A stretch of DNA of 64,000 bases from Betaproteobacteria bacterium (GCA_016704895.1 JADIZG010000069.1:1-64000), one strand, 5' to 3'. Positions 45,350-55,440 are shown, counted from the stretch's first letter. Numbers and translations are program-made. The notes: generated by a model not told the origin, from the sequence alone.

Positions 45350-45905
45350 GTGAGCGCCTCCCCGCGGCTCCTGCGCCCGCCCCGGCTCCCCGGGCACCGC
45401 TTCCCGGACCTCGCGATCATCGCCGCCGTCGCCGCGAACGGCGCGGATCGGCGTCGCCGGCGGGTTGCCGTGGCGCCTGCCCGACGACCTGAGGCGCTTT
45501 CGCGCCCTCACGCGGGGGCATGCGGTGATCATGGGCCGGAAGACGTGGGAGTCGCTCCGCGGCCCGCTCGCCGACCGGCAGAACATCGGTCACGTCGCGG
45601 ACCGGGTATGCCGCCCCCGGCGCCGAGGTGGCCATGCCGCCGCCGGCGTTCGATCGACGCGCTGCGCGAGGCGCGTCCCGGGCGACGCGATGCCCCTGCC
45701 CGAGTTCTCGCGCCTATCGGCGGCGCGGATCTCTACCGGGCGGCGCGGGGTTCCGCGCGCAAGCGCGCACGGGCGCGGACAGGCTGACCGAGATCGCGCG
45801 GGCGTTGCGCAAGGCGATGGGCGATCCGCGACGCCGGCCTTCGATGCGGGCGGCGCGGCGACGAGGTCGACGCGAGGCGAAGCGCGGCGAGGAACCTCGC
45901 CGACG
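45350..45905 (+). CDS. folA: Dihydrofolate reductase (multiple frameshifts)
   Basis: Reduces dihydrofolate. Fragments in order are: LAIIAAVAANGA; after one extra G near 45443, IGVAGGLPWRLPDDLRRF; GHAVIMGRKTWESL and PLADRQN; then in other frames PIGGADLYRAA, ADRLTEI and GDATPAFDAGG. At least four shifts are needed and the C-terminal third is degraded beyond clear reading. Either this stretch is badly sequenced or folA is decaying; an essential gene and intact active-site motifs favour the first. From 45906 to 46176 no gene can be recognised. Confidence 0.75.
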
Positions 45906-46176
45906 TGATGCCAACCGCCGCGTCGAACCTGATGAACGGGCTCCTGGCGTCGCTGATCCGTTCGCGCGACGCGTTGGGCATCCGGGTTGGCGGACCCCGG
46001 TGCCGGCGCCGCCCGCGCCGGCGAGCCGGATGCGCAGGCGGCGGAGGTCGCGATGCGGGGCCGGGAGGACCGGGCGCCGACACCCGGGATGCCCGAGGCG
46101 ATAAGGGCCGAGGCCTTGCGATAATCGCGGCCTTGCCGGCTCCGGATGCGACGCAAGCGTCGCGGTGCCTCGAGCG

Positions 46177-46262
46177 GCCGGGATGGCGGAACGGCAGACG
46201 CAGCGGACTCAAAATCCGCCGGTGGCAACACCGTGAGGGTTCGAGTCCCTCTCCCGGCACCA
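46177..46262 (+). tRNA. tRNA-Leu, anticodon CAA
   Basis: Acceptor GCCGGGA/TCCCGGC, anticodon stem GCGGA/TCCGC with loop CTCAAAA (anticodon at 46210-46212). The long class II variable arm is CGGTG-GCAA-CACCG, and the T arm is GAGGG-TTCGAGT-CCCTC. The CCA end is encoded (46260-46262). It reads UUG codons. Confidence 0.96.
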
Positions 46263-46308
46263 CTCGCCACGACGCGGCGCGCCCCTCCCCGTTCGCGACC
46301 ACCGATCG

Positions 46309-47357
46309 ATGGACGACGCCAGGCTCACGCTCGACGACTTCGACTACGCGCTGCCGCCCGAGCTGATCGCGCAGTCCCCCGCGGCGACGCGCACCGGGAG
46401 CCGGTTGCTCCACGTCGACGGCGCGACGCTTGCGGACCTTGCGTTCCCCGACGTGGTCGACCTCGTCGCGCCGGGGGACGTGGTCGTGATGAACGACACG
46501 CGAGTCCTGCGCGCGCGCGTCGCGGGGTCGAAACCGTCGGGGGGGCGGGTCGAACTCCTGGTCGAACGCCTCCTTCCGACGACGAAGCCTGGGCGCAGCT
46601 CAAGGCGAGCCACCTCCCGAAGGTCGGAACCACGGTCCTCCTGCCGGGCGAGGCGAGCGCGGAGGTCCTCGCGCGCGACGGCGGATTCTTCCGGCTGCGC
46701 CTCCGCGGCACCGGACCGGTCGAGCACTGGCTCGAGCGGCACGGCGAACTGCCGCTGCCGCCCTATATCGCGCGGCCGGCCGGCGCCGCCGACGCCCAGC
46801 GCTACCAAACCGTCTACGCGCGCGTGCCCGGCGCGGTGGCGGCCCCCACGGCCGGGCTGCATTTCGACGAGGCGCTGCTCGCGCGCCTGGCGGATAGCGG
46901 GGTGCGGCTCGCGCGGGTCACGCTGCACGTCGGCGCCGGTACGTTCCTGCCGGTGCGCGACGCCGACCTCTCGCGGCACCGGATGCACAGCGAGCGCTTC
47001 GTCGTGCCCCAGGAGACCGTCGACGCGATCGCCGCGGCTCGCGCTCGCGGCGGCCGCGTGCTCGCCGTGGGCACCACGTCGCTGAGGGCGCTGGAGGCCG
47101 CGTCGTCGGCCGGGGCGCTCGTCGCGGGCGCCTCCGAGACCGCCCTGTTCATCCGACCCGGCTACCGGTTCCGCGTCGTCGACCGACTGCTGACCAATTT
47201 CCATCTGCCGCGGTCGACGCTCCTGATGCTCGTCGCGGCGTTTGCGGGCCTCGCCACGATCCGCCACGCCTACGCCCATGCGATCGCCGCCCGTTACCGT
47301 TTCTTCAGCTATGGAGATGCGATGCTGCTCGAACGGGCGACTTCCGACCCGGGATGA
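46309..47357 (+). CDS. queA: S-adenosylmethionine:tRNA ribosyltransferase-isomerase (one frameshift)
   Basis: Adds the epoxycyclopentane precursor during queuosine synthesis. Starts at ATG 46309: LTLDDFDYALPPELIAQSPA, RTGSRLLHVDG, VVVMNDTRVLRARV. A shift near 46585 comes before DEAWAQLKASHLPK. Then LPPYIARP, YQTVYARVPGAVAAPTAGLHFD, TLHVGAGTFLPVR, HSERFVVP and TNFHLPRSTLLMLVAAFAG. About 350 residues. The next step enzyme tgt follows, with one small gene between. Confidence 0.95.
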
Positions 47358-47366
47358 TGGCCACGC

Positions 47367-47384
47367 TGTCGCCGTTCGGCGACA
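47367..47384. promoter_or_regulatory. Perfect inverted repeat matching TGTC-N10-GACA
   Basis: TGTCGCCGTTCGGCGACA, 10 bp after the queA stop. The full arms pair (8 bp, 2-nt loop), so it may be a terminator for queA. It also fits the GlrR site pattern seen at 41.4 kb. No strong sigma-54 box follows; GG-N10-GC within GGGCAACTTCGAAGCT near 47490 is a weak match. Confidence 0.4.
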
Positions 47385-47614
47385 AAACGGCACTTTCGAC
47401 GCTGATTCCGCAACTTTTCGACGAAGTTGCCGATAGATGGGCGCCTCGCCACTTGGCAACCGATCGCCGTTGCGGCTAAGCTTGGGGCAACTTCGAAGCT
47501 CGGCGTTGAGCCGGGCGGCGGGCTGCAAACCGCCGTTCGGGCATCGTGAAACCATTGAACCCTGATTACCGGCTGCCTGCTGCGGCGGTGGAGCGTACGT
47601 CCGCCGCCGTGCCC

Positions 47615-48198
47615 ATGTCCCCTGCGCGCCCGCGCGTGGGGCGGGACGATCGCAGCCGGGCTCATCGCGCTGATGGTCGTCCTGACCGCCTCGGCTGCGG
47701 GAGGCAGCGGCGGCCTTGTCCGGTCCCGCGACGCCCGGCGCGAAGGCGGCGTCGGAATCGCTGACCTACGACAACTTCACTCAGTCCGGCTGTTCGCAGG
47801 CCGGGTTTTCCACCCTGGCGATCGGCCACCTGAACATCGTCGGCCCGGTGGTCGTCGACGGGACGACGACGCTCGACGGCGTGAACCACGACAGCTACTC
47901 GCTGGACCTCAATACAGGCCCGGCGACGTTCGACACGAGCTTCGATCGCACGTTCGCCCCCCCGCCCCCTGCCTCGTCGACCTATACGTTCGTGTTCGAC
48001 TCGACGGCGCGCCAGGGCTCGCGCGAGGTGGGGCGGTCGGTGACGACGATCAGTTGCGCGAACGGCGCCTTCAGCGCGTTCAACGTGTGGATCCCGCGGG
48101 CCGAGCCGATTCCGACCGGGCATCCGGGGGCGTGGGTCGCGCTCGCGCTCCTGCTGACGGCCGCCGGACTCGCGCGCCTGCGCGCCGGCCGCGCCTGA
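47615..48198 (+). CDS. Secreted protein with IPTL-CTERM-like sorting signal (frameshifted)
   Basis: The signal peptide is visible as GTIAAGLIALMVVLTASAAGG, in a frame that needs one shift after ATG 47615 and another near 47703 (CTTGTCC for CTGTCC). The mature part starts SLTYDNFTQSGCSQAGFSTL, is rich in Thr/Ser beta-strand sequence and has two cysteines. It ends WIPRAEPIPTGHPGAWVALA and a helix plus basic tail LLTAAGLARLRAGRA. This is the layout of IPTL-CTERM/PEP-CTERM tails recognised by exosortase-like enzymes. It sits between queA and tgt, an unusual place. No sortase is in the window. Confidence 0.65.
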
Positions 48199-48209
48199 CC
48201 CGCCAGGGA

Positions 48210-49328
48210 ATGTCGTTCGCCGTCCTGGCGACGGACGGCGCCGCGCGCCGGGGTCGCCTCGAGCTCGCGCACGGCATCGTCGAGACGCCGGTGTTCATGC
48301 CGGTCGGCACCTACGGCACGGTCAAGGCGATGGCGCCCGACGAGCTCGAGGCGCTCGGCGCCTCGATCGTCCTCGGCAACACCTTCCACCTGTGGCTCCG
48401 GCCGGGGACCGACGTGGTCGCCGCGCACGGCGGACTGCACCGGTTCATGGGCTGGAAGCACCCGATCCTCACCGACTCCGGCGGGTTCCAGGTCTTCAGC
48501 CTGGGGGCGCTCCGCAAGGTCGCGGAGGAAGGCGTGACGTTCGCGTCGCCGGTCAACGGCGACCGGCTGTTCCTGACGCCCGAGACGTCGATGGCGATCC
48601 AGCGCGCGCTCGATTCCGACGTCGTGATGGCGTTCGACGAGTGCACGCCCTGGCCGGCTTCGCGCGACGAGGCCGCGCAGTCGATGGAGCTCTCGATGCG
48701 ATGGGCAAAGCGCTCGCGCGACGCCCACGCGGGCAACCGGAACCGGCTGTTCGGCATCGTCCAGGGCGGCATGTACGAGGACCTGCGCGACGAGTCGATC
48801 GGCGCGCTCACGGCGATCGGCTTCGACGGATACGCGATCGGGGGGTTGTCGGTCGGCGAACCGAAGCCGGACATGCTGCGCCTCCTCGCCCATACCGCGC
48901 CGCGCCTGCCCGCCGACCGGCCCCGTTACCTGATGGGGGTCGGCACGCCCGAGGACATCGTCGCCGGCGTCGCGGCGGGCATCGACATGTTCGACTGCGT
49001 GCTGCCGACGCGGAACGCCCGGAACGGCTGGCTGTTCACCCGCTACGGCGACGTCAAGATTCGCAACGCGCGACACCGCAGCGACACGGGCCCGCTCGAC
49101 CCGACCTGCGCCTGTCCGACCTGCCGCGGCTACTCGCGCGCCTACCTGCACCACCTGCAGCGGGTCGGCGAGATCCTCGGCGCCCGGCTCGCGACGATCC
49201 ACAACCTCCACTACTACCTGACGCTCGCCGCCGAGATCCGCGAGGCGATCGCCGCCGGCGCCTTCGCCGCGTGGACGGCACGGTTCCGGGACGACCGCGC
49301 ACGGTCCGGGCCGCCCGACGACCAGTGA
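48210..49328 (+). CDS. tgt: Queuine (preQ1) tRNA-ribosyltransferase
   Basis: Exchanges guanine-34 for preQ1 in GUN tRNAs. 372 residues from ATG 48210: ETPVFMPVGTYGTVKAMAP, ILTDSGGFQVFSLG (catalytic Asp), GIVQGGMYEDLR, GGLSVGEPKPDM and YLMGVGTPEDIV. IDMFDCVLPTRNARNG carries the nucleophile Asp, and the zinc site is CACPTC...H. The frame is open upstream, but homology starts here. Intact. Confidence 0.97.
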   Translation: MSFAVLATDGAARRGRLELAHGIVETPVFMPVGTYGTVKAMAPDELEALGASIVLGNTFHLWLRPGTDVVAAHGGLHRFMGWKHPILTDSGGFQVFSLGALRKVAEEGVTFASPVNGDRLFLTPETSMAIQRALDSDVVMAFDECTPWPASRDEAAQSMELSMRWAKRSRDAHAGNRNRLFGIVQGGMYEDLRDESIGALTAIGFDGYAIGGLSVGEPKPDMLRLLAHTAPRLPADRPRYLMGVGTPEDIVAGVAAGIDMFDCVLPTRNARNGWLFTRYGDVKIRNARHRSDTGPLDPTCACPTCRGYSRAYLHHLQRVGEILGARLATIHNLHYYLTLAAEIREAIAAGAFAAWTARFRDDRARSGPPDDQ

Positions 49329-49448
49329 TAGAATCGCGGGTTCGCTGAACCACCCGATCCGCCGCCGCGACCGTGCCCCCGGGGGCCGGCCGGCGCCCCA
49401 GGCGCACCGCCCCTTACGGGCGCCGCCACCGAACCGGAGCTCCCGAAC

Positions 49449-49775
49449 GTGCTGATCTCTCCCGCATACGCCCAGGCCGCCGGCGGCGCCTCGCAGGGCG
49501 ACCTGCTGACCACGATGCTGCCGATGATCGCGATCTTCGTGGTGTTCTACTTCCTGCTGATCCGCCCGCAGCAGAAGAAGGCGAAGGAGCATCGCGCGAT
49601 GATCGACGCGATCGAGAAGGGCAACGAAGTCGTGACCTCCGGCGGCATCGTCGGGCGCGTGTCGAAGCTCAACGACCAGTTCGTGACGATCGAGGTCGCG
49701 CCGGGCGTCGAGATGACGCTGCAGCGGCAGGCGATCTCGCAGCTCCTGCCCAAGGGCACGATCAAGGCGCTCTGA
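49449..49775 (+). CDS. yajC: Preprotein translocase subunit YajC
   Basis: GTG 49449; 108 residues: MLISPAYAQAAGG, one membrane helix (MLPMIAIFVVFYFLLIRPQQ) with the family motif RPQQKKAKEH, then a cytoplasmic domain (GIVGRVSKLNDQFVTIEVAP). Partner of SecDF, encoded next. A TAGAAT at 49329-49334, right after the tgt stop, may be a promoter for yajC-secDF. Confidence 0.96.
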   Translation: MLISPAYAQAAGGASQGDLLTTMLPMIAIFVVFYFLLIRPQQKKAKEHRAMIDAIEKGNEVVTSGGIVGRVSKLNDQFVTIEVAPGVEMTLQRQAISQLLPKGTIKAL

Positions 49776-49830
49776 CCGCGCCGCCCCAGGCGCCCGCGCT
49801 TCCGCGCGGCGCCCGACGACATCCGCCGAC

Positions 49831-51699
49831 ATGAACCGCTACCCGTTCTGGAAATACGCGCTGATCGCGGTCGCCGTCGCGATCGGCTTCCTCTACACGC
49901 TGCCGAACTTCTTCCCCGAGGATCCGGCCGTCCAGGTGTCGTCGTCGAAGGCGGGCGTGAAGCTCGACGCGGCCCTCCTGCAGAACGTCGAGGACACGCT
50001 CAAGGGCGCCGGCATCCCGTTCCGCGGCGCGGTGCTCGATGCGACCGGCGTCAAGGTCCGGTTCGACGACCCGGACACCCAGCTCAAGGCCAAGGACGCG
50101 CTGGTCGCGAAGCTCGGCTCCACCTACATCGTCGCGCTGAACCTCCTCTCGTCGTCCCCGGGCTGGCTCACGTCGATCGGGGCGCTGCCGATGTACCTCG
50201 GCCTCGACCTGCGCGGCGGCGTGCACTTCCTGCTCCAGGTCGACATGAAGGCGGCGCTCGAGAAGGCCGGCGACCGGTACATGGCGGACCTCCGCAGCCT
50301 GATGCGCAACGAGAAGATCCAGTACGCGGGCATCTCGCGGGAAGGCGTCGGCGTTGCGTTGCGCTTCCGCGACGAGTCCGAGCGCAACAAGGCGCTCGTC
50401 GCCATCGACAGAAACTTCCCGGACCTCGTCGCCCGCGGGCAGGACGCGCCCGGCGGCGAGCTCCGCGTGCTGGCGCAGCTCAAGCCCGAGGCGCAGAAGC
50501 GCATCCAGGACGGCGCGGTCCAGCAGAACATCCAGATCCTGCGCAACCGCGTCAACGAGCTGGGGGTCGCCGAGCCGATCATCCAGCGCCAGGGCGCCGA
50601 GCGCGTCGTCGTGCAGCTGCCCGGCGTGCAGGACACCGCGCGGGCGAAGGACATCCTCGGACGCACGGCGACGCTCGAGATCCGCATGGTCAACGAGGAC
50701 CCCGGCGCGCACGAGCAGGCGGTCGCCGGGCAGGTCCCGTTCGGCAGCGATCTCTACACGGATCGCAGCGGCGTGCCGGTCCTGGTCAGGCGCCAGGTCG
50801 TGCTCACCGGGGACCGCATCAACGACGCGCAGTCCGGCTTCGACCAGCGCAACAACGAGCCGGCGGTCCACGTGAGCCTCGACGGCGCCGGCGCGCGGAT
50901 CTTCAAGGAGGTCACGCGCGAGAACGTCGGCAAGCGCATGGCGATCGTGCTGGTCGAGAGGGGCCGCACCGAGGTCATCACGGCGCCGGTGATCCGCGAG
51001 GAGATCGGCGGCGGCCGGGTGCAGATCTCGGGGCGCATGTCGACGCGCGAGGCGAACGACATCGCGCTGCTGATGCGCGCGGGCGCGCTGGCTGCGCCGA
51101 TGGAGATCGTGGAGGAGCGCACCGTCGGGCCGTCGCTCGGCAAGGAGAACATCGAGAAGGGGTTCCACTCGGTCATGTGGGGCTTCGTCGTGCTGGCGGC
51201 GTTCATCTGCGCCTACTACATGCTGATGGGCGTGATCTCCACGATCGCGCTGTCCATCAACCTGCTCCTGCTCGTCGCGATCCTGTCGATGCTGCAGGCG
51301 ACGCTGACGCTTCCGGGCATCGCGGCGATCGCGCTGACGCTCGGCATGGCGATCGACGCGAACGTGCTGATCAACGAGCGCATCCGGGAGGAGATCCGTT
51401 GGGGCGCGACGCCCCATGCGGCGATCCAGGCCGGCTACGAGCGCGCGTGGGGCACGATCCTCGACTCGAACATCACGACGCTGATCGCCGGCATCGCGCT
51501 GTTCCTGTTCGGCAGCGGCCCGGTGCGCGGCTTCGCGGTCGTCCACTGCATCGGCATCATGACCTCGATGTTCTCGGCGGTCTTCGTCTCGCGCGGCATC
51601 GTGGCCGTGGTGTACGGCGGCCGCAAGAAGCTCGACCGCATCTCGATCGGCCAGATCTGGCGGCCCGCCGCGGCGCCCGCCGTGCCGTCGAAGGGCTGA
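49831..51699 (+). CDS. secD: Protein-export membrane protein SecD
   Basis: Proton-driven partner of SecYEG. 622 residues: first helix NRYPFWKYALIAVAVAIGFL, GLDLRGGVHFLLQVDM, a large periplasmic region (IQILRNRVNELGVAEP, VVVQLPGVQDTARAKD), DRNAP-type GERIN region VVLTGDRINDAQ, and the C-terminal five-helix bundle with LTLGMAIDANVLINERIREE. Intact, followed after 55 bp by secF. Confidence 0.97.
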   Translation: MNRYPFWKYALIAVAVAIGFLYTLPNFFPEDPAVQVSSSKAGVKLDAALLQNVEDTLKGAGIPFRGAVLDATGVKVRFDDPDTQLKAKDALVAKLGSTYIVALNLLSSSPGWLTSIGALPMYLGLDLRGGVHFLLQVDMKAALEKAGDRYMADLRSLMRNEKIQYAGISREGVGVALRFRDESERNKALVAIDRNFPDLVARGQDAPGGELRVLAQLKPEAQKRIQDGAVQQNIQILRNRVNELGVAEPIIQRQGAERVVVQLPGVQDTARAKDILGRTATLEIRMVNEDPGAHEQAVAGQVPFGSDLYTDRSGVPVLVRRQVVLTGDRINDAQSGFDQRNNEPAVHVSLDGAGARIFKEVTRENVGKRMAIVLVERGRTEVITAPVIREEIGGGRVQISGRMSTREANDIALLMRAGALAAPMEIVEERTVGPSLGKENIEKGFHSVMWGFVVLAAFICAYYMLMGVISTIALSINLLLLVAILSMLQATLTLPGIAAIALTLGMAIDANVLINERIREEIRWGATPHAAIQAGYERAWGTILDSNITTLIAGIALFLFGSGPVRGFAVVHCIGIMTSMFSAVFVSRGIVAVVYGGRKKLDRISIGQIWRPAAAPAVPSKG

Positions 51700-51754
51700 C
51701 GCGCAGGCGTCACCGTCCGCCCCCCCGAAACCCCGGCCCCACGAAGAGCCTCGC

Positions 51755-52696
51755 ATGGAATTCTTCCGCTTCAGGCGCGACATCCCGTTCATGCGGCACG
51801 CGCTGGTGTTCAACGTGATCTCGCTCGTCACGTTCCTCGCCGCCGTGTTCTTCCTCGCGACCCGGGGCCTCAACTTCGGCGTCGATTTCCGCGGCGGCAC
51901 CGTGATCGAGGTCAACTACGCGCAGGCGGTCGACTTCACGCGCGTGCGCTCGGCGATCGACAAGCTCGACGTCGGCGAGTATTCGGCGCAGAGCTTCGGC
52001 GCCGCGAACACGGCGCTGATCCGCCTGCCGCTCAAGCCGGGCGTGTCGAGCGCGCAGCTCTCCGACCGCGTGATGACGGCGCTGAAGGCGGACGACCCGT
52101 CGGCGAGGCAGGTGCGCGTCGAGTTCGTCGGCCCGCAGGTCGGCAAGGAGCTCTACGAGAACGGCGCGCTCGCGCTGCTCCTCGTCGCGATCGGGATCGT
52201 CGCCTACCTCGCGGCCCGGTTCGAGTGGCGCTTCGCGGTCGCGGCGATCGTCGCGAACCTCCACGACGTCATCATCATCATGGGGTTCTTCGCGTTCTTC
52301 CAGTGGGAATTCTCGCTTCCGGTGCTGGCGGCGCTGCTCGCGGTCCTCGGCTATTCGGTCAACGAGTCGGTCGTCGTCGCCGACCGGATCCGCGAGAATT
52401 TCCGCAAGATGCGGAAGGCGACCGTGTCCCACGTGATCGACAACGCGATCACCAGCACGATGTCGCGCACGATCATCACGCACGGCAGCACGCAGATCAT
52501 GGTCACGTCGATGCTGATCTTCGGCGGCGAGGCGCTGCACTACTTCGCGCTGGCGCTGACGATCGGCATCCTGTTCGGCATCTACTCGTCGGTGCTGGTG
52601 ATGGCGCCGCTGGTGATGTGGATGGGCGTGTCGCGCGAGGACCTGGTCAAGCCGGAGAAGCGCTCCGGCGCCGAGGGCGAGAAGATCCTGCCGTAG
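51755..52696 (+). CDS. secF: Protein-export membrane protein SecF
   Basis: 313 residues: FFRFRRDIPFMRHALVFNVI, GLNFGVDFRGGTVIEV, periplasmic domain (SDRVMTALKADDPSARQ), and VLGYSVNESVVVADRIREN, equivalent to the SecD proton-path motif. RTIITHGSTQIMVTSMLIFG and the final helix follow. Intact; same operon as yajC and secD. Confidence 0.97.
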   Translation: MEFFRFRRDIPFMRHALVFNVISLVTFLAAVFFLATRGLNFGVDFRGGTVIEVNYAQAVDFTRVRSAIDKLDVGEYSAQSFGAANTALIRLPLKPGVSSAQLSDRVMTALKADDPSARQVRVEFVGPQVGKELYENGALALLLVAIGIVAYLAARFEWRFAVAAIVANLHDVIIIMGFFAFFQWEFSLPVLAALLAVLGYSVNESVVVADRIRENFRKMRKATVSHVIDNAITSTMSRTIITHGSTQIMVTSMLIFGGEALHYFALALTIGILFGIYSSVLVMAPLVMWMGVSREDLVKPEKRSGAEGEKILP

Positions 52697-52784
52697 CGGA
52701 ACGCCCGGCAGGACCCCCGGCTTCCTGGCAGCGCTCGCGGCCCCGGCGCCCGCGGGAGTCGCTGCCGAACCCGACAGTCCCGAC

Positions 52785-53429
52785 TTGCTGACCACCCTCT
52801 TCTACTCGCTGCTGTCGCTCGACGAGACGCTCGCGATGCTCGCGGTGCAGTACGGGCCGTGGCTCTACGGCCTGCTGTTCCTCGTCATCTTCGCGGAGAC
52901 CGGGCTCGTCGTCCTGCCCTTCCTGCCGGGAGACTCGCTCCTGTTCATCTCGGGGACGGTGGTCGCGGCGGCCGGGCTCAACGTGCACGCCCTCGTCGCG
53001 GTCCTCGCGCTCGCGGCGATCCTCGGCGACTCGCTCAACTACTCGATCGGCCGCTACATCGGGCCGCGCGTCTACGACCGGCCCGACTCGCGCTGGTTCC
53101 GCCAGGAACACCTCAGGCGCACGAAGGCGTTCTACGACCGCTACGGCGGCGTCACGATCGTCATCGGCCGCTTCGTGCCGATCATCAGGACGTTCGCGCC
53201 GTTCCTCGCGGGCGTCGCGCAGATGCCCTACCCGAAGTTCCTGGCGTACAACGTCGCGGGAGGGCTGCTGTGGATCAGCTCGCTCGTGTATGCCGGCTAC
53301 CTGTTCGGCAACATTCCCTGGGTCAGGAACAACCTCACGCTCATCGTGCTCGGGATCGTCTTCGTGTCGCTGATTCCCGCGATCGCGACGTTCGTGAGCG
53401 AGCGCCGTCGCGCGAGCACCGGCGGCTGA
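52785..53429 (+). CDS. DedA family membrane protein
   Basis: 214 residues, probable TTG start at 52785. Motifs are FAETGLVVLPFLPGDSLLF, LGDSLNYSIGRYIGP, YGGVTIVIGRFVPIIRTFAP and PYPKFLAYNVAGGLLW, typical of DedA/SNARE-associated proteins. These act as undecaprenyl-phosphate or phospholipid flippases in several bacteria. It lies 88 bp after secF and converges on purB. Confidence 0.94.
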   Translation: MLTTLFYSLLSLDETLAMLAVQYGPWLYGLLFLVIFAETGLVVLPFLPGDSLLFISGTVVAAAGLNVHALVAVLALAAILGDSLNYSIGRYIGPRVYDRPDSRWFRQEHLRRTKAFYDRYGGVTIVIGRFVPIIRTFAPFLAGVAQMPYPKFLAYNVAGGLLWISSLVYAGYLFGNIPWVRNNLTLIVLGIVFVSLIPAIATFVSERRRASTGG

Positions 53430-53457
53430 GCGCCCCGGACGCGCCCTTCCGCTTCGG

Positions 53458-54829
53458 CTAGACGCGACGCGCGAGCGTTGCGGCGAGGCCGACGTACGTG
53501 GCGGGCGTGAGCGCCTTCAGGCGCGCCTTCGCGTCGGGGGGCAGCGCGAGGCCGTCGATGAACGCGTGCAGCGACTCCCGCGTCATCCCGCGCTGCCCGC
53601 GCGTCAGCGCCTTCAGCTGCTCGTACGGCTCGGGCAGCCCGTAGCGCCGCATCACCGTCTGGATCGGCTCCGCGAGCACCTCCCAGTTGGCGTCGAGGTC
53701 GGCGTCGAGGCGCGCGGCGTCCACCTCGAGCTTCGCGAGGCCGCGCCGCAACGCCGTCCATCCGACGAGCGCGTGGCCGATCGCCACCCCCATGTTGCGC
53801 AGCACCGTCGAGTCGGTCAGGTCGCGCTGCCAGCGCGAGACCGGAAGCTTGTCGGCGAAGTGACGCAGCAGCGCGTTGGCGACGCCCAGGTTGCCTTCGG
53901 AGTTCTCGAAGTCGATCGGGTTGACCTTGTGCGGCATCGTCGACGAGCCGACCTCGCCGGCCTTCATCCGCTGCCGGAAGTACCCGAGCGAGACGTAGCC
54001 CCAGACGTCCCGGTCGAGGTCGATCAGGATCGTGTTGATGCGCGCGAGCGCGTCGAAGTAGGCGGCGATGCAGTCGTGCGGCTCGATCTGCGTCGTGTAC
54101 GCGTTGAAACCGACGCCCAGCGACTCCACGACCCGGCGGAGAGCCCCTCCCAGTCGACGTCGGGATACGCCGCGACGTGCGCGTTGTAGCTCCCGGTCGC
54201 GCCGTTCATCTTGCCGAGCAGCGCGATGCGCTCGAATTCCTCCGTCGCGCGGTCCAGCCGCGCCACGACGTTCGCGAGCTCCTTGCCGAGCGTCGTGGGC
54301 GTCGCAGGCTGCCCGTGCGTGCGGGCGAGCATCGCGCGCCCGGCGTGCGCGTGCGCGAGCGAGCGCAGGTCGGCGGCGATCCCCCGGATCGCGGGCACGA
54401 GCACGTCGCGCCTCGACTCGGCGAGGGCGAGCGCGTGCGACAGGTTGTTGATGTCCTCGGACGTGCAGGCGAAGTGGATGAACTCCGCGACGCGCGCGAT
54501 CGACGGGACGTGCGCGAAGCGCTCCTTCATCCAGTATTCGACCGCCTTGACGTCGTGGTTGGTCGTGCGCTCGATCGCCTTGACGCGTGCCGCGTCGGCG
54601 GGCGAGAACGCCGCGAGCACCTCGTCGATTGCCGCGCGCGCCGACGCGTCGAACGGCGGCACTTCGGGAATCCCCGGCTCGTCGGACAGCGCCGCCAGCC
54701 ACGCGAGCTCGACGCGCACGCGCGACCGGATCAGGCCGAACTCGAGAAGTGCGGGCGCAGCGCCTCGGCCTGCGCCGCGTAGCGCCCGTCGAGCGGCGAG
54801 AGGGCGACGAGCGCGTCGTGGTCGGTCAT
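53458..54829 (-). CDS. purB: Adenylosuccinate lyase (two frameshifts)
   Basis: Two steps of purine synthesis. MTDHDALVALSPLDGRYAAQ starts at ATG 54829. A missing base near 54745 (TTCTCGAG for TTCTCCGAG) comes before RVRVELAWLAAL. Then FIHFACTSEDINNLSHAL, MLARTHGQPATPTTLGKEL (catalytic His), another shift near 54140, IEPHDCIAAYFDALARINT and the signature VGSSTMPHKVNPIDFENSEGN. It ends ATYVGLAATLARRV. About 456 residues. Confidence 0.95.
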
Positions 54830-55440
54830 CGTGCGCGGAAGGTTGCGGTCAGAAACAAAAAGTCTAGCATGCGCTGCACAAATCGGGCGGCGGTCCGAAG
54901 CGGAGGTCGTGTCGATTCCGATCTGATCCGGCGGCATGGCGCGTTGCGCAGATCCGTGCGGCGACTGACGAATCGTCGATGGCGCGGCGATCCTCCCCGA
55001 GGAGCGCCTGATCCGGATGCGCAGCCGGCGAACGAAGTCGAAGCCCGACCGGCGGGGCATGATGGGGTCATCGGGGAGGGGGGCGTGCGATCGATGCCGT
55101 CGTGGCCGACGAATCATCGTGCGGGACGCCGATGATCAGCGTCGCTGGCGTGGACCCGAGAACACCCCAGCGTGGTTCCGGATGGACGTCGGCGTTCGAC
55201 CCGTTGCGGACATCCACGATTCCGGCGATGCGACGATCACCGGACGGCGTCCAGTTGCCGGCCACCGGCACGCGGACGGTTGGCGACGCTGGGATGCCCG
55301 GACGCTCGACCACGGTACCGCGCGTGACTGGAACGGGCTGCCGGCAAGCCCGCCGTCGTCGTCTCCGGCGACGGACTCGCACCGCCACCAGCTTGCCCGC
55401 TGGTGCCGGGCTCGTCGCGTCGGCGGCCCGGCGGCGAGAA
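54830..55440. other. 610-bp intergenic region without recognisable genes
   Basis: The gap lies between the purB start and the symporter terminator. Open frames on both strands have no family motifs, ribosome binding sites or consistent codon pattern. The first 40 bases (AAACAAAAAGTCTAGCATG, 54856-54874) are AT-richer and likely hold the purB promoter. I see nothing else I can support. Confidence 0.5.

Noticed and set aside
41439..45353. 1304-codon plus-strand open frame opposite glrR-glrK
   Set aside because: Shadow of the two-component genes; its composition is low-complexity Arg/Glu/His and no motif is recognisable.
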